Shown here: positions 1 through 15,335 of the stretch, one piece after another | How positions within the stretch are numbered: position 1 is the first letter of the stretch | Layout: the number at the start of each line of letters is the position of its first letter | From: Nematostella vectensis | Taxonomy: Eukaryota > Cnidaria > Anthozoa > Actiniaria > Edwardsiidae | Length of the DNA stretch: 64,000 nucleotides | Assembly: GCF_932526225.1 (NCBI RefSeq) | Contig: NC_064038.1 | Coordinates: 18,897,075 to 18,961,074, forward strand | Reading direction: 5' to 3' | Made by a program: the position numbers and the translations under genes | Notes under the pieces: model-generated | Seen by the model: the letters and a program-made list of their open reading frames with translations, nothing else | Told to the model about the DNA's origin: nothing | Databases searched by the model: none

Positions 1-24
1 ATCTATTTCTTACACAGTTCTGTC

Positions 25-142
25 GTCTACGGCCATACCACTGAGAAAGCACCGGTTCTCGTCCGATTACCGTAGTTAAGCTCATTAGGGCACGGTTAGT
101 ACTTGGACGGGTGACCGCCTGGGAATACCGTGTGCTGTAGGC
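25..142 (+). rRNA. 5S ribosomal RNA gene (first complete copy)
   Basis: The RNA is a component of the large ribosomal subunit. The 118-nt gene starts GTCTACGGCC and ends CTGTAGGC, and its ends pair as a 9-bp helix I. Helix II pairs ACTGAG (nt 16-21) with CTCAGT (nt 57-62) in the common form. The internal Pol III promoter region is recognisable: box A around nt 50-64 (GTTAAGCTCAGTAGGG) and box C around nt 80-97 (GGATGGGTGACCGCC). The sequence resembles known metazoan 5S RNAs, and its GGTTCTCGTCCGATCACCG segment looks like those of early-branching animals. This copy differs from the commonest form at nt 44, 49, 59, 62, 68 and 84. Confidence 0.95.
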
Positions 143-148
143 ATTTCC

Positions 149-153
149 TTTTT
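149..153 (+). terminator. Pol III T-run terminator (example copy)
   Basis: A TTTTT run lies 7-11 bp past the mature 3' end (GGC, then ATTTCC, then TTTTTG). It is present in nearly all units at the same distance; a few read CCGTTTTG or ACCTTTTG and keep only four T. T-runs of four or more are the standard RNA polymerase III stop signal. Confidence 0.85.
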
Positions 154-178
154 GTCATCGAAGTACTCACAGGACTGT

Positions 179-186
179 TATATAAT
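179..186 (+). promoter_or_regulatory. TATA-like box upstream of each 5S gene (example copy)
   Basis: TATATAAT lies 32-25 bp before the RNA start at 211. The same position holds TATATAAT, TATATAAA or TATATCAA in nearly every unit. A TATA-like element near -30 assists TFIIIB placement at 5S genes in several animals and fungi. Its near-universal conservation in an otherwise variable spacer supports a role; the TATATCAA form is a weaker match and occurs in a definable subset of units. Confidence 0.65.
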
Positions 187-210
187 AGATAGATCTTACA
201 CAGTTCTATT

Positions 211-238
211 GTCTACGGCCATACCACTTAGAAAGCAC

Positions 239-269
<31 letters not shown>

Positions 270-424
270 AGTAGGGCGCGGTAAGTACTTGGATGTGTGA
301 CCGCTTCGGAATATCGTGTGCTGTAGGCATTTCCTTTTTGTCATCGAAGTACTCACAGGACTGTTATATAATATATATTTCTTACACAGTTCTGTCGTCT
401 ACGGCCATACCACTGAGAAAGCAC

Positions 425-455
<31 letters not shown>

Positions 456-982
456 AGTAGGGCGCGGTTAGTACTTGGATGGGTGACCGCCTGGGAATAC
501 CGTGTGCTGTAGGCATGTCCTTTTTGTCATCGAAGTACTCACAGGACTGTTATATAATAGATAGATCTTACACAGTTCTATCGTCTACGGCCATACCACT
601 TAGAAAGCACCGGTTCTCGCCCGATCACCGAAGTTAAGCTCAGTAGGGCGCGGTAAGTACTTGGATGGGTGACCGCTTCGGAATACCGTGTGCTGTAGGC
701 ATTTCCTTTTTGTTACCAAAGTACTCACAGGACTGTTATATAAAATCAATTTCTTACACAGTTCTGTCGTCTACGGCCATACCACTGAGAAAGCACCGGT
801 TCTCGTTCGATCACCGTAGTTAAGCTCAGTAGGGCACGGTTAGTACTTGGATGGGTGACCGCCTGGGAATACCGTGTGCTGTAGGCATTTCCTTTTTGTT
901 ATCGTGGTACTCACAGGACTGTTATATAATAGATAGATCTTAAACAGTTCTGTCGTCTACGGCCATACCCCTGAGAAAGCAC

Positions 983-1013
<31 letters not shown>

Positions 1014-1540
1014 AGTAGGGCGCGGTAAGTACTTGGATGGGTGACCGCCTGGGAATACCGTGTGCTGTAGGCATTTCCTTTTTGTTACCGAAGTACTCAC
1101 AGGACTGTTATATAAAATCTATTTCTTACACAGTTCTGTCGTCTACGGCCATACCACTGAGAAAGCACCGGTTCTCGTCCGATTACCGTAGTTAAGCTCA
1201 TTAGGGCACGGTTAGTACTTGGACGGGTGACCGCCTGGAAATACCGTGTGCTGTAGGCATTTCCTTTTTGTTAACGAAGTACTCACCTGACTGTTATATA
1301 AAATCTATTTCTTACACAGTTCTGTCGTCTACGGCCATACCACTGAGAAAGCACCGGTTCTCGTCCGATCACCGTAGTTAAGCTCAGTAGGGCACGGTTA
1401 GTACTTGGACGTATGACCGCCTGGGAATACCGTGTGCTGTACGCATTTCCTTTTTTTTATCGATGTACTCACATGACTGTTATATAATAGATAGACCTTA
1501 CACAGTTCTATCGTCTACGGCCATACCACTGAGAAAGCAC

Positions 1541-1571
<31 letters not shown>

Positions 1572-2284
1572 AGTAGGGCGCGGTAAGTACTTGGATGGGT
1601 GACCGCTTCGGAATACCGTGTGCTGTAGGCATTTCCTTTTTGTTACCGAAGTACTCACAGGACTGTTATATCAAATCTATTTCTTACACAGTTCTGTCGT
1701 CTACGGCCATACCACTGAGAAAGCACCGGTTCTCGTCCGATCACCGTAGTTAAGCTCAGTAGGGCACGGTTAGTACTTGGACGGGTGACCGCCTGGGAAT
1801 ACCGTGTGCTGTAGGCATTTCCTTTTTGTTATCGAGGTACTCACAGGACTGTTATATAATAGATAGATCTTAAACAGTTCTATCGTCTACGGCCATACCA
1901 CTGAGAAAGCACCGGTTCTCGTCCGATCACCAAAGTTAAGCTCAGTAGGGCGCGGTTAGTACTTGGATGGGTGACCACCTGGGAATACCGTGTGCTGTAG
2001 GCATTTACTTTTTGTTTTCGAAGTACTAACAGGACTGTTATATAATAGATAGATCTTACACAGTTCTATCGTCTACGGCCATACCACTGAGAAAGCACCG
2101 GTTCTCGTCCAATCACCGAAGTTAAGCTCAGTAGGGCGCGGTTAGTACTTGGATGGGTGACCGCCTGGGAATACCGTGTGCTGTAGGCATTTCCTTTTTG
2201 TCATCGAAGTACTCACAGGACTGTTATATAATATATATTTCTTACACAGTTCTCTCGTCTACGGCCATACCACTGAGAAAGCAC

Positions 2285-2315
<31 letters not shown>

Positions 2316-2656
2316 ATTAGGGCACGGTTAGTACTTGGATGGGTGACCGCCTGGGAATACCGTGTGCTGTAGGCATTTCCTTTTTGTCATCGAGGTACTC
2401 ACAGGACTGTTATATAATAGATAGATCTTAAACAGTTCTATCGTCTACGGCCATACCACTGAGAAAGCACCGGTTCTCGTCCGATCACCGAATTTAAGCT
2501 CAGTAGGGCGCGGTTAGTACTTGGATGGGTGACCGCCTGGGAATACCGTGTGCTGTAGGCATTTCCTTTTTGTCATCGAAGTACTCACAGGACTGTTATA
2601 TAATAGATAGATCTTACACAGTTCTATCGTCTACGGCCATACCACTTAGAAAGCAC

Positions 2657-2687
<31 letters not shown>

Positions 2688-3028
2688 AGTAGGGCGCGGT
2701 AAGTACTTGGATGGGTGACCGCTTCGGAATACCGTGTGCTGTAGGCATTTCCTTTTTGTCATCGAAGTACTCACAGGACTGTTATATAATATATATTTCT
2801 TACACAGTTCTGTCGTCTACGGCCATACCACTGAGAAAGCACCGGTTCTCGTCCGATCACCGAAGTTTAGCTCAGTAGGGCGCGGTTAGTACTTGGATGG
2901 GTGACCGCCTGGGAATACCGTGTGCTGTAGGCATTTCCTTTTTGTCATCGAAGTACTCAAAGGACTGTTATATAATAGATAGATCTTACACAGTTCTATC
3001 GTCTACGGCCATACCACTTAGAAAGCAC

Positions 3029-3059
<31 letters not shown>

Positions 3060-3586
3060 AGTAGGGCGCGGTAAGTACTTGGATGGGTGACCGCTTCGGA
3101 ATACCGTGTGCTGTAGGCATTTCCTTTTTGTTACCAAAGTACTCACAGGACTGTTATATAAAATCTATTTCTTACACAGTTCTGTCGTCTACGGCCATAC
3201 CACTGAGAAAGCACCGGTTCTCGTCCGATCACCGTAGTTAAGCTCAGTAGGGCACGGTTAGTACTTGGATGGGTGACCGCCTGGGAATACCGTGTGCTGT
3301 AGGCATTTCCTTTTTGTTATCGAGGTACTCACAGGACTGTTATATAATAGATAGATCTTAAACAGTTCTGTCGTCTACGACCATACCACTGAGAAAGCAC
3401 CGGTTCTCGTCCGATCACCGAATTTAAGCTCAGTAGGGCGCGGTTAGTACTTGGATGGGTGACCGCCTGGGAATACCGTGTGCTGTAGGCATTTCTTTTT
3501 TGTCATCGAAGTACTCACAGGACTGTTATATAATAGATAGATCTTACACAGTTCTATCGTCTACGGCCATACCACTTAGAAAGCTC

Positions 3587-3617
<31 letters not shown>

Positions 3618-4144
3618 AGTAGGGCGCGGTAAGTACTTGGATGGGTGACCTCTTCGGAATACAGTGTGCTGTAGGCATTTCCTTTTTGTCATCGAAGTAC
3701 TCACAGGACTGTTATATAATATATATTTCTTACACAGTTCTGTCGTCTACGGCCATACCACTGAGAAAGCACCGGTTCTCGTCCGATCACCGTAGTTAAG
3801 CTCAGTAGGGCACGGTTAGTACTTGGATGGGTGACCGCCTGGGAATACCGTGTGCTGTAGGCATTTCCTTTTTGTCATCGAAGTACTCACAGGACTGTTA
3901 TATAATATATATTTCTTACACAGTTCTGTCGTCTACGACCATACCACTGAGAAAGCACCGGTTCTCGTCCGATCACCGAATTTAAGCTCAGTAGGGCGCG
4001 GTTAGTACTTGGATGGGTGACCGCCTGGGAATACCGTGTGCTGTAGGCATTTCCTTTTTGTCATCGAAGTACTCACAGGACTGTTATATAATAGATAGAT
4101 CTTACACAGTTCTATCGTCTACGGCCATACCACTTAGAAAGCAC

Positions 4145-4175
<31 letters not shown>

Positions 4176-4330
4176 AGTAGGGCGCGGTAAGTACTTGGAT
4201 GGGTGACCGCTTCGGAATACCGTGTGCTGTAGGCATTTCCTTTTTGTCATCGAAGTACTCACAGGACTGTTATATAATATATATTTCTTACACAGTTCTG
4301 TCGTCTACGGCCATACCACTGAGAAAGCAC

Positions 4331-4361
<31 letters not shown>

Positions 4362-4516
4362 AGTAGGGCGCGGTTAGTACTTGGATGGGTGACCGCCTGG
4401 GAATACCGTGTGCTGTAGGCATTTCCTTTTTGTCATCGAAGTACTCACAGGACTGTTATATAATAGATAGATCTTACACAGTTCTATCGTCTACGGCCAT
4501 ACCACTTAGAAAGCAC

Positions 4517-4547
<31 letters not shown>

Positions 4548-4702
4548 AGTAGGGCGCGGTAAGTACTTGGATGGGTGACCGCTTCGGAATACCGTGTGCT
4601 GTAGGCATTTCCTTTTTGTTACCGAAGTACTCACAGGACTGTTATATAATAGATAGATCTTACACAGTTCTATCGTCTACGGCCATACCACTGAGAAAGC
4701 AC

Positions 4703-4733
<31 letters not shown>

Positions 4734-5446
4734 AGTAGGGCGCGGTAAGTACTTGGATGGGTGACCGCTTCGGAATACCGTGTGCTGTAGGCATTTCCTT
4801 TTTGTTACCGAAGTACTCACAGGACTGTTATATCAAATCTATTTCTTACACAGTTCTGTCGTCTACGGCCATACCACTGAGAAAGCACCGGTTCTCGTCC
4901 GATCACCGTAGTTAAGCTCAGTAGGGCACGGTTAGTACTTGGACGGGTGACCGCCTGGGAATACCGTGTGCTGTAGGCATTTCCTTTTTGTTATCGAGGT
5001 ACTCACAGGACTGTTATATAATAGATAGATCTTAAACAGTTCTATCGTCTACGGCCATACCACTGAGAAAGCACCGGTTCTCGTTCGATCACCAAAGTTA
5101 AGCTCAGTAGGGCGCGGTTAGTACTTGGATGGGTGACCACCTGGGAATACCGTGTGCTGTAGGCATTTACTTTTTGTTTTCGAAGTACTAACAGGACTGT
5201 TATATAATAGATAGATCTTACACAGTTCTATCGTCTACGGCCATACCACTGAGAAAGCACCGGTTCTCGTCCAATCACCGAAGTTAAGCTCAGTAGGGCG
5301 CGGTTAGTACTTGGATGGGTGACCGCCTGGGAATACCGTGTGCTGTAGGCATTTCCTTTTTGTCATCGAAGTACTCACAGGACTGTTATATAATATATAT
5401 TTCTTACACAGTTCTGTCGTCTACGGCCATACCACTGAGAAAGCAC

Positions 5447-5477
<31 letters not shown>

Positions 5478-5818
5478 ATTAGGGCACGGTTAGTACTTGG
5501 ATGGGTGACCGCCTGGGAATACCGTGTGCTGTAGGCATTTCCTTTTTGTCATCGAGGTACTCACAGGACTGTTATATAATAGATAGATCTTAAACAGTTC
5601 TATCGTCTACGGCCATACCACTGAGAAAGCACCGGTTCTCGTCCGATCACCGAATTTAAGCTCAGTAGGGCGCGGTTAGTACTTGGATGGGTGACCGCCT
5701 GGGAATACCGTGTGCTGTAGGCATTTCCTTTTTGTCATCGAAGTACTCACAGGACTGTTATATAATAGATAGATCTTACACAGTTCTATCGTCTACTGCC
5801 ATACCACTTAGAAAGCAC

Positions 5819-5849
<31 letters not shown>

Positions 5850-6376
5850 AGTAGGGCGCGGTAGGTACTTGGACGGGTGACCGCCTGGGAATACCGTGTG
5901 CTGTAGGCATTTCCTTTTTGTTATCGAGGTACTCACAGGACTGTTATATAATAGATAGATCTTAAACAGTTCTATCGTCTACGGCCATACCACTGAGAAA
6001 GCACCGGTTCTCGTCCGATCACCAAAGTTAAGCTCAGTAGGGCGCGGTTAGTACTTGGATGGGTGACCACCTGGGAATACCGTGTGCTGTAGGCATTTAC
6101 TTTTTGTTTTCGAAGTACTAACAGGACTGTTATATAATAGATAGATCTTACACAGTTCTATCGTCTACGGCCATACCACTGAGAAAGCACCGGTTCTCGT
6201 CCAATCACCGAAGTTAAGCTCAGTAGGGCGCGGTTAGTACTTGGATGGGTGACCGCCTGGGAATACCGTGTGCTGTAGGCATTTCCTTTTTGTCATCGAA
6301 GTACTCACAGGACTGTTATATAATATATATTTCTTACACAGTTCTGTCGTCTACGGCCATACCACTGAGAAAGCAC

Positions 6377-6407
<31 letters not shown>

Positions 6408-6748
6408 ATTAGGGCACGGTTAGTACTTGGATGGGTGACCGCCTGGGAATACCGTGTGCTGTAGGCATTTCCTTTTTGTCATCGAGGTACTCACAGGACT
6501 GTTATATAATAGATAGATCTTAAACAGTTCTATCGTCTACGGCCATACCACTTAGAAAGCACCGGTTCTCGTCCGATCACCGAATTTAAGCTCAGTAGGG
6601 CGCGGTTAGTACTTGGATGGGTGACCGCCTGGGAATACCGTGTGCTGTAGGCATTTCCTTTTTGTCATCGAAGTACTCACAGGACTGTTATATAATAGAT
6701 AGATCTTACACAGTTCTATCGTCTACGGCCATACCACTTAGAAAGCAC

Positions 6749-6779
<31 letters not shown>

Positions 6780-6934
6780 AGTAGGGCGCGGTAAGTACTT
6801 GGATGGGTGACCGCTTCGGAATACCGTGTGCTGTAGGCATTTCCTTTTTGTCATCGAAGTACTCACAGGACTGTTATATAATATATATTTCTTACACAGT
6901 TCTGTCGTCTACGGCCATACCACTGAGAAAGCAC

Positions 6935-6965
<31 letters not shown>

Positions 6966-7120
6966 AGTAGGGCGCGGTTAGTACTTGGATGGGTGACCGC
7001 CTGGGAATACCGTGTGCTGTAGGCATTTCCTTTTTGTCATCGAAGTACTCAAAGGACTGTTATATAATAGATAGATCTTACACAGTTCTATCGTCTACGG
7101 CCATACCACTTAGAAAGCAC

Positions 7121-7151
<31 letters not shown>

Positions 7152-7678
7152 AGTAGGGCGCGGTAAGTACTTGGATGGGTGACCGCTTCGGAATACCGTG
7201 TGCTGTAGGCATTTCCTTTTTGTTACCAAAGTACTCACAGGACTGTTATATAAAATCTATTTCTTACACAGTTCTGTCGTCTACGGCCATACCACTGAGA
7301 AAGCACCGGTTCTCGTCCGATCACCGTAGTTAAGCTCAGTAGGCCACGGTTAGTACTTGGATGGGTGACCGCCTGGGAATACCGTGTGCTGTAGGCATTT
7401 CCTTTTTGTTATCGAGGTACTCACAGGACTGTTATAAAATAGATAGATCTTAAACAGTTCTGTCGTCTACGACCATACCACTGAGAAAGCACCGGTTCTC
7501 GTCCGATCACCGAATTTAAGCTCAGTAGGGCGCGGTTAGTACTTGGATGGGTGACCGCCTGGGAATACCGTGTGCTGTAGGCATTTCCTTTTTGTCATCG
7601 AAGTACTCACAGGACTGTTATATAATAGATAGATCTTACACAGTTCTATCGTCTACGGCCATACCACTTAGAAAGCAC

Positions 7679-7709
<31 letters not shown>

Positions 7710-8050
7710 AGTAGGGCGCGGTAAGTACTTGGATGGGTTACCGCTTTGGAATACAGTGTGCTGTAGGCATTTCCTTTTTGTCATCGAAGTACTCACAGGA
7801 CTGTTATATAATATATATTTCTTACACAGTTCTGTCGTCTACGGCCATACCACTGAGAAAGCACCGGTTCTCGTCCGATCACCGTAGTTAAGCTCAGTAG
7901 GGCACGGTTAGTACTTGGATGGGTGACCGCCTGGGAATACCGTGTGCTGTAGGCATTTCCTTTTTGTTATCGAAGTACTCACAGGACTGTTATATAATAG
8001 ATAGATCTTACACAGTTCTATCGTCTACGGCCATACCACTTAGAAAGCAC

Positions 8051-8081
<31 letters not shown>

Positions 8082-8236
8082 AGTAGGGCGCGGTAAGTAC
8101 TTGGATGGGTGACCGCTTCGGAATACCGTGTGCTGTAGGCATTTCCTTTTTGTCATCGAAGTACTCACAGGACTGTTATATAATATATATTTCTTACACA
8201 GTTCTGTCGTCTACGGCCATACCACTGAGAAAGCAC

Positions 8237-8267
<31 letters not shown>

Positions 8268-8422
8268 AGTAGGGCGCGGTTAGTACTTGGATGGGTGACC
8301 GCCTGGGAATACCGTGTGCTGTAGGCATTTCCTTTTTGTCATCGAAGTACTCACAGGACTGTTATATAATAGATAGATCTTACACAGTTCTATCGTCTAC
8401 GGCCATACCACTTAGAAAGCAC

Positions 8423-8453
<31 letters not shown>

Positions 8454-8794
8454 AGTAGGGCGCCTTAAGTACTTGGATGGGTGACCGCTTCGGAATACCG
8501 TGTGCTGTAGGCATTTCCTTTTTGTTACCGAAGTACTCACAGGACTGTTATATCAAATCTATTTCTTACACAGTTCTGTCGTCTACTGCCATACCACTGA
8601 GAAAGCACCGGTTCTCGTCCGATCACCGTAGTTAAGCTCAGTAGGGCACGGTTAGTACTTGGACGGGTGACCGCCTGGGAATACCGTGTGCTGTAGGCAT
8701 TTCCTTTTTGTTATCGAGGTTCTCACAGGACTGTTATATAATAGATAGATCTTAAACAGTTCTATCGTCTACGGCCATACCACTGAGAAAGCAC

Positions 8795-8825
<31 letters not shown>

Positions 8826-9166
8826 AGTAGGGCGCGGTTAGTACTTGGATGGGTGACCGCCTGGGAATACCGTGTGCTGTAGGCATTTCCTTTTTGTCAT
8901 CGAAGTACTCACAGGACTGTTATATAATATATATTTCTTACACAGTTCTGTCGTCTACGGCCATACCACTGAGAAAGCACCGGTTCTCGTCCGATAACCG
9001 AAGTTAAGCTCAGTAGGGCGCGGTTAGTACTTGGATGGGTGACCGCTTCGGAATACCGTGTGCTGTAGGCATTTCCTTTTTGTTACCGAAGTACTCACAG
9101 GACTGTTATATAATAGATAGATCTTACACAGTTGTATCGTCTACGGCCATACCACTGAGAAAGCAC

Positions 9167-9197
<31 letters not shown>

Positions 9198-9352
9198 AGT
9201 AGGGCACGGTTAGTACTTGGACGGGTGACCGCCTGGTAATACCGTGTGCTGTAGGCATTTCCTTTTTGTTTTCGAAGTACTAACAGGACTGTTATATAAT
9301 AGATAGATCTTACACAGTTCTATCGACTACAGCCATACCACTGAGAAAGCAC

Positions 9353-9383
<31 letters not shown>

Positions 9384-9910
9384 AGTAGGGCACGGTAAGT
9401 ACTTGGATGGGTGACCGCTTCGGAATACCGTGTGCTGTAGGCATTTCCTTTTTGTTACCGAAGTACTCACAGGACTGTTATATCAAATCTATTTCTTACA
9501 CAGTTCTGTCGTCTACGGCCATACCACTGAGAAAGCACCGGTTCTCGTCCGATCACCGTAGTTAAGCTCAGTAGGGCACGGTTAGTACTTGGACGGGTGA
9601 CCGCCTGGGAATACCGTGTGCTGTAGGCATTTCCTTTTTGTTATCGAGGTACTCACAGGACTGTTATATAATAGATAGATCTTAAACAGTTCTATCGTCT
9701 ACGGCCATACCACTGAGAAAGCACCGGTTCTCGTCCGATAACCGAAGTTAAGCTCAGTAGGGCGCGGTTAGTACTTGGATGGGTGACCGCCTGGGAATAC
9801 CGTGTGCTGTAGGCATTTCCTTTTTGTCATCGAAGTACTCACAGGACTGTTATATAATAGATAGATCTTACACAGTTCTATCGTCTACGGCCATACCACT
9901 TAGAAAGCAC

Positions 9911-9941
<31 letters not shown>

Positions 9942-10096
9942 AGTAGGGCGCGGTAAGTACTTGGATGGGTGACCGCTTCGGAATACCGTGTGCTGTAGTC
10001 ATTTCCTTTTTGTTACCAAAGTACTCACAGGACTGTTATATAAAATCTATTTCTTACACAGTTCTGTCGTCTACGGCCATACCACTGAGAAAGCAC

Positions 10097-10127
<31 letters not shown>

Positions 10128-10282
10128 AGTAGGGCGCGGTTAGTACTTGGATGGGTGACCGCCTGGGAACACCGTGTGCTGTAGGCATTTTCTTTTTGTC
10201 ATCGAAGTACTCACAGGACTGTTATATAATAGATAGATCTTACACAGTTCTATCGTCTACGGCCATACCACTTAGAAAGCAC

Positions 10283-10313
<31 letters not shown>

Positions 10314-10468
10314 AGTAGGGCGCGGTTAGTACTTGTATGGGTGACCGCCTGGGAATACCGTGTGCTGTAGGCATTACCTTTTTGTCATCGAAGTACTCAC
10401 AGGACTGTTATATAATAGATAGATCTTACACAGTTCTATCGTCTACGGCCATACCACTTAGAAAGCAC

Positions 10469-10499
<31 letters not shown>

Positions 10500-10654
10500 A
10501 GTAGGGCGCGGTAAGTACTTGGATGGGTGACCGCTTCGGAATACCGTGTGCTGTAGGCATTTCCTTTTTGTTACCGAAGTACTCACAGGACTGTTATATA
10601 ATAGATAGATCTTACACAGTTGTATCGTCTACGGCCATACCACTGAGAAAGCAC

Positions 10655-10685
<31 letters not shown>

Positions 10686-11398
10686 AGTAGGGCGCGGTTA
10701 GTACTTGGATGGGTGACCACCTGGGAATACCGTGTGCTGTAGGCATTTACTTTTTGTTTTCGAAGTACTAACAGGACTGTTATATAATAGATAGATCTTA
10801 CACAGTTCTATCGTCTACGGCCATACCACTGAGAAAGCACCGGTTCTCGTCCAATCACCGAAGTTAAGCTCAGTAGGGCGCGGTTAGTACTTGGATGGGT
10901 GACCGCCTGGGAATACCGTGTGCTGTAGGCATTTCCTTTTTGTCATCGAAGTACTCACAAGACTGTTATATAATATATATTTCTTATACAGTTATGTCGT
11001 CTACGGCCATACCACTGAGAAAGCACCGGTTCTCGTCCGATCACCGAATTTAAGCTCAGTAGGGCACGGTTAGTACTTGGATGGGTGACCGCCTGGGAAT
11101 ACCGTGTGCTGTAGGCATTTCCTTTTTGTCATCGAGGTACTCACAGGACTGTTATATAATAGATAGATCTTAAACAGTTCTATCGTCTACGGCCATACCA
11201 CTGAGAAAGCACCGGTTCTCGTCCGATCACCGAATTTAAGCTCAGTAGGGCGCGGTTAGTACTTGGATGGGTGACCGCCTGGGAATACCGTGTGCTGTAG
11301 GCATTTCCTTTTTGTCATCGAAGTACTCACAGGACTGTTATATAATAGATAGATCTTACACAGTTCTATCGTCTACGGCCATACCACTTAGAAAGCAC

Positions 11399-11429
<31 letters not shown>

Positions 11430-11584
11430 AGTAGGGCGCGGTAAGTACTTGGATGGGTGACCGCTTCGGAATACCGTGTGCTGTAGGCATTTCCTTTTTG
11501 TCATCGAAGTACTCACAGGACTGTTATATAATATATATTTCTTACACAGTTCTGTCGTCTACGGCCATACCACTGAGAAAGCAC

Positions 11585-11615
<31 letters not shown>

Positions 11616-11770
11616 AGTAGGGCGCGGTTAGTACTTGGATGGGTGACCGCCTGGGAATACCGTGTGCTGTAGGCATTTCCTTTTTGTCATCGAAGTACTC
11701 AAAGGACTGTTATATAATAGATAGATCTTACACAGTTCTATCGTCTACGGCCATACCACTTAGAAAGCAC

Positions 11771-11801
<31 letters not shown>

Positions 11802-12328
11802 GGTAGGGCGCGGTAAGTACTTGGATGGGTGACCGCTTCGGAATACAGTGTGCTGTAGGCATTTCCTTTTTGTCATCGAAGTACTCACAGGACTGTTATA
11901 TAATATATATTTCTTACACAGTTCTGTCGTCTACGGCCATACCACTGAGAAAGCACCGGTTCTCGTCCGATCACCGTAGTTAAGCTCAGTAGGGCACGGT
12001 TAGTACTTGGACGGGTGACCGCCTGGGAATACCGTGTGCTGTAGTCATTTCCTTTTTGTTACCAAAGTACTCACAGGACTGTTATATCAAATCTATTTCT
12101 TACACAGTTCTGTCGTCTACTGCCATACCACTGAGAAAGCACCGGTTCTCGTCCGATCACCGTAGTTAAGCTCAGTAGGGCACGGTTAGTACTTGGACGG
12201 GTGACCGCCTGGGAATACCGTGTGCTGTAGGCATTTCCTTTTTGTTATCGAGGTACTCAAAGGACTGTTATATAATAGATAGATCTTACACAGTTCTATC
12301 GTCTACGGCCATACCACTTAGAAAGCAC

Positions 12329-12359
<31 letters not shown>

Positions 12360-12886
12360 AGTAGGGCGCGGTAAGTACTTGGATGGGTGACCGCTTCGGA
12401 ATACAGTGTGCTGTAGGCATTTCCTTTTTGTCATCGAAGTACTCACAGGACTGTTATATAATATATATTTCTTACACAGTTCTGTCGTCTGCGGCCATAC
12501 CACTGAGAAAGCACCGGTTCTCGTCCGATCACCGTAGTTAAGCTCAGTAGGGCACGGTTAGTACTTGGACGGGTGACCGCCTGGGAATACCGTGTGCTGT
12601 AGTCATTTCCTTTTTGTTACCAAAGTACTCACAGGACTGTTATATCAAATCTATTTCTTACACAGTTCTGTCGTCTACTGCCATACCACTGAGAAAGCAC
12701 CGGTTCTCGTTCGATCACCGTAGTTAAGCTCAGTAGGGCACGGTTAGTACTTGGACGGGTGACCGCCTGGGAATACCGTGTGCTGTAGGCATTTCCTTTT
12801 TGTTATCGAGGTACTCACAGGACTGTTATATAATAGATAGATCTTAAACAGTTCTCTCGTCTACGGCCATACCACTGAGAAAGCAC

Positions 12887-12917
<31 letters not shown>

Positions 12918-13258
12918 AGTAGGGCGCGGTTAGTACTTGGATGGGTGACCGCCTGGGAATACCGTGTGCTGTAGGCATTTCCTTTTTGTCATCGAAGTAC
13001 TCACAGGACTGTTATATAATATATATTTCTTACACAGTTCTGTCGTCTACGGCCATACCACTGAGAAAGCACCGGTTCTCGTCCGATAACCGAAGTTAAG
13101 CTCAGTAGGGCGCGGTTAGTACTTGGATGGGTGACCGCTTCGGAATACCGTGTGCTGTAGGCATTTCCTTTTTGTTACCGAAGTACTCACAGGACTGTTA
13201 TATAATAGATAGATCTTACACAGTTGTATCGTCTACGGCCATACCACTGAGAAAGCAC

Positions 13259-13289
<31 letters not shown>

Positions 13290-13444
13290 AGTAGGGCACG
13301 GTTAGTACTTGGACGGGTGACCGCCTGGTAATACCGTGTGCTGTAGGCATTTCCTTTTTGTTTTCGAAGTACTAACAGGACTGTTATATAATAGATAGAT
13401 CTTACACAGTTCTATCGACTACAGCCATACCACTGAGAAAGCAC

Positions 13445-13475
<31 letters not shown>

Positions 13476-14002
13476 AGTAGGGCGCGGTAAGTACTTGGAT
13501 GGGTGACCGCTTCGGAAAACCGTGTGCTGTAGGCATTTCCTTTTTGTTACCGAAGTACTCACAGGACTGTTATATCAAATCTATTTCTTACACAGTTCTG
13601 TCGTCTACGGCCATACCACTGAGAAAGCACTTGTTCTCGTCCGATCACCGTAGTTAAGCTCAGTAGGGCACGGTTAGTACTTGGACGGGTGACCGCCTGG
13701 GAATACCGTGTGCTGTAGGCATTTCCTTTTTGTTATCGAGGTACTCACAGGACTGTTATATAATAGATAGATCTTAAACAGTTCTATCGTCTACGGCCAT
13801 ACCACTGAGAAAGCACCGGTTCTCGTCCGATAACCGAAGTTAAGCTCAGTAGGGCGCGGTTAGTACTTGGATGGGTGACCGCCTGGGAATACCGTGTGCT
13901 GTAGGCATTTCCTTTTTGTCATCGAAGTACTCACAGGACTGTTATATAATAGATAGATCTTACACAGTTCTATCGTCTACGGCCATACCACTTAGAAAGC
14001 AC

Positions 14003-14033
<31 letters not shown>

Positions 14034-14188
14034 AGTAGGGCGCGGTAAGTACTTGGATGGGTGACCGCTTCGGAATACCGTGTGCTGTAATCATTTCCTT
14101 TTTGTTACCAAAGTACTCACAGGACTGTTATATAAAATCTATTTCTTACACAGTTCTGTCGTCTACGGCCATACCACTGAGAAAGCAC

Positions 14189-14219
<31 letters not shown>

Positions 14220-14374
14220 AGTAGGGCGCGGTTAGTACTTGGATGGGTGACCGCCTGGGAATACCGTGTGCTGTAGGCATTTCCTTTTTGTCATCGAATT
14301 ACTCACAGGACTGTTATATAATAGATAGATCTTACACAGTTCTATCGTCTACGGCCATACCACTTAGAAAGCAC

Positions 14375-14405
<31 letters not shown>

Positions 14406-14560
14406 AGTAGGGCGCGGTTAGTACTTGGATGGGTGACCGCCTGGGAATACCGTGTGCTGTAGGCATTTCCTTTTTGTCATCGAAGTACTCACAGGACTGT
14501 TATATAATAGATAGATCTTACACAGTTCTATCGTCTACGGCCATACCACTTAGAAAGCAC

Positions 14561-14591
<31 letters not shown>

Positions 14592-14746
14592 AGTAGGGCG
14601 CGGTAAGTACTTGGATGGGTGACCGCTTCGGAATACCGTGTGCTGTAGGCATTTCCTTTTTGTTACCGAAGTACTCACAGGACTGTTATATAATAGATAG
14701 ATCTTACACAGTTGTATCGTCTACGGCCATACCACTGAGAAAGCAC

Positions 14747-14777
<31 letters not shown>

Positions 14778-15304
14778 AGTAGGGCGCGGTTAGTACTTGG
14801 ATGGGTGACCACCTGGGAATACCGTGTGCTGTAGGCATTTACCTTTTGTTTTCGAAGTACTAACAGGACTGTTATATAATAGATAGATCTTACACAGTTC
14901 TATCGTCTACGGCCATACCACTGAGAAAGCACCGGTTCTCGTCCAATCACCGAAGTTAAGCTCAGTAGGGCGCGGTTAGTACTTGGATGGGTGACCGCCT
15001 GGGAATACCGTGTGCTGTAGGCATTTCCTTTTTGTCATCGAAGTACTCACAGGACTGTTATATAATATATATTTCTTACACAGTTCTGTCGTCTACGGCC
15101 ATACCACTGAGAAAGCACCTGTTCTCGTCCGATCACCGAAGTTAAGCTCAGTAGGGCGCGGTAAGTACTTGGATGGGTGACCGCTTCGGAATACTGTGTG
15201 CTGTAGGCATTTCCGTTTTGTCATCGAAGTACTCACAGGACTGTTATATAATAGATAGATCTTACACAGTTCTATCGTCTACGGCCATACCACTTAGAAA
15301 GCAC

Positions 15305-15335
<31 letters not shown>
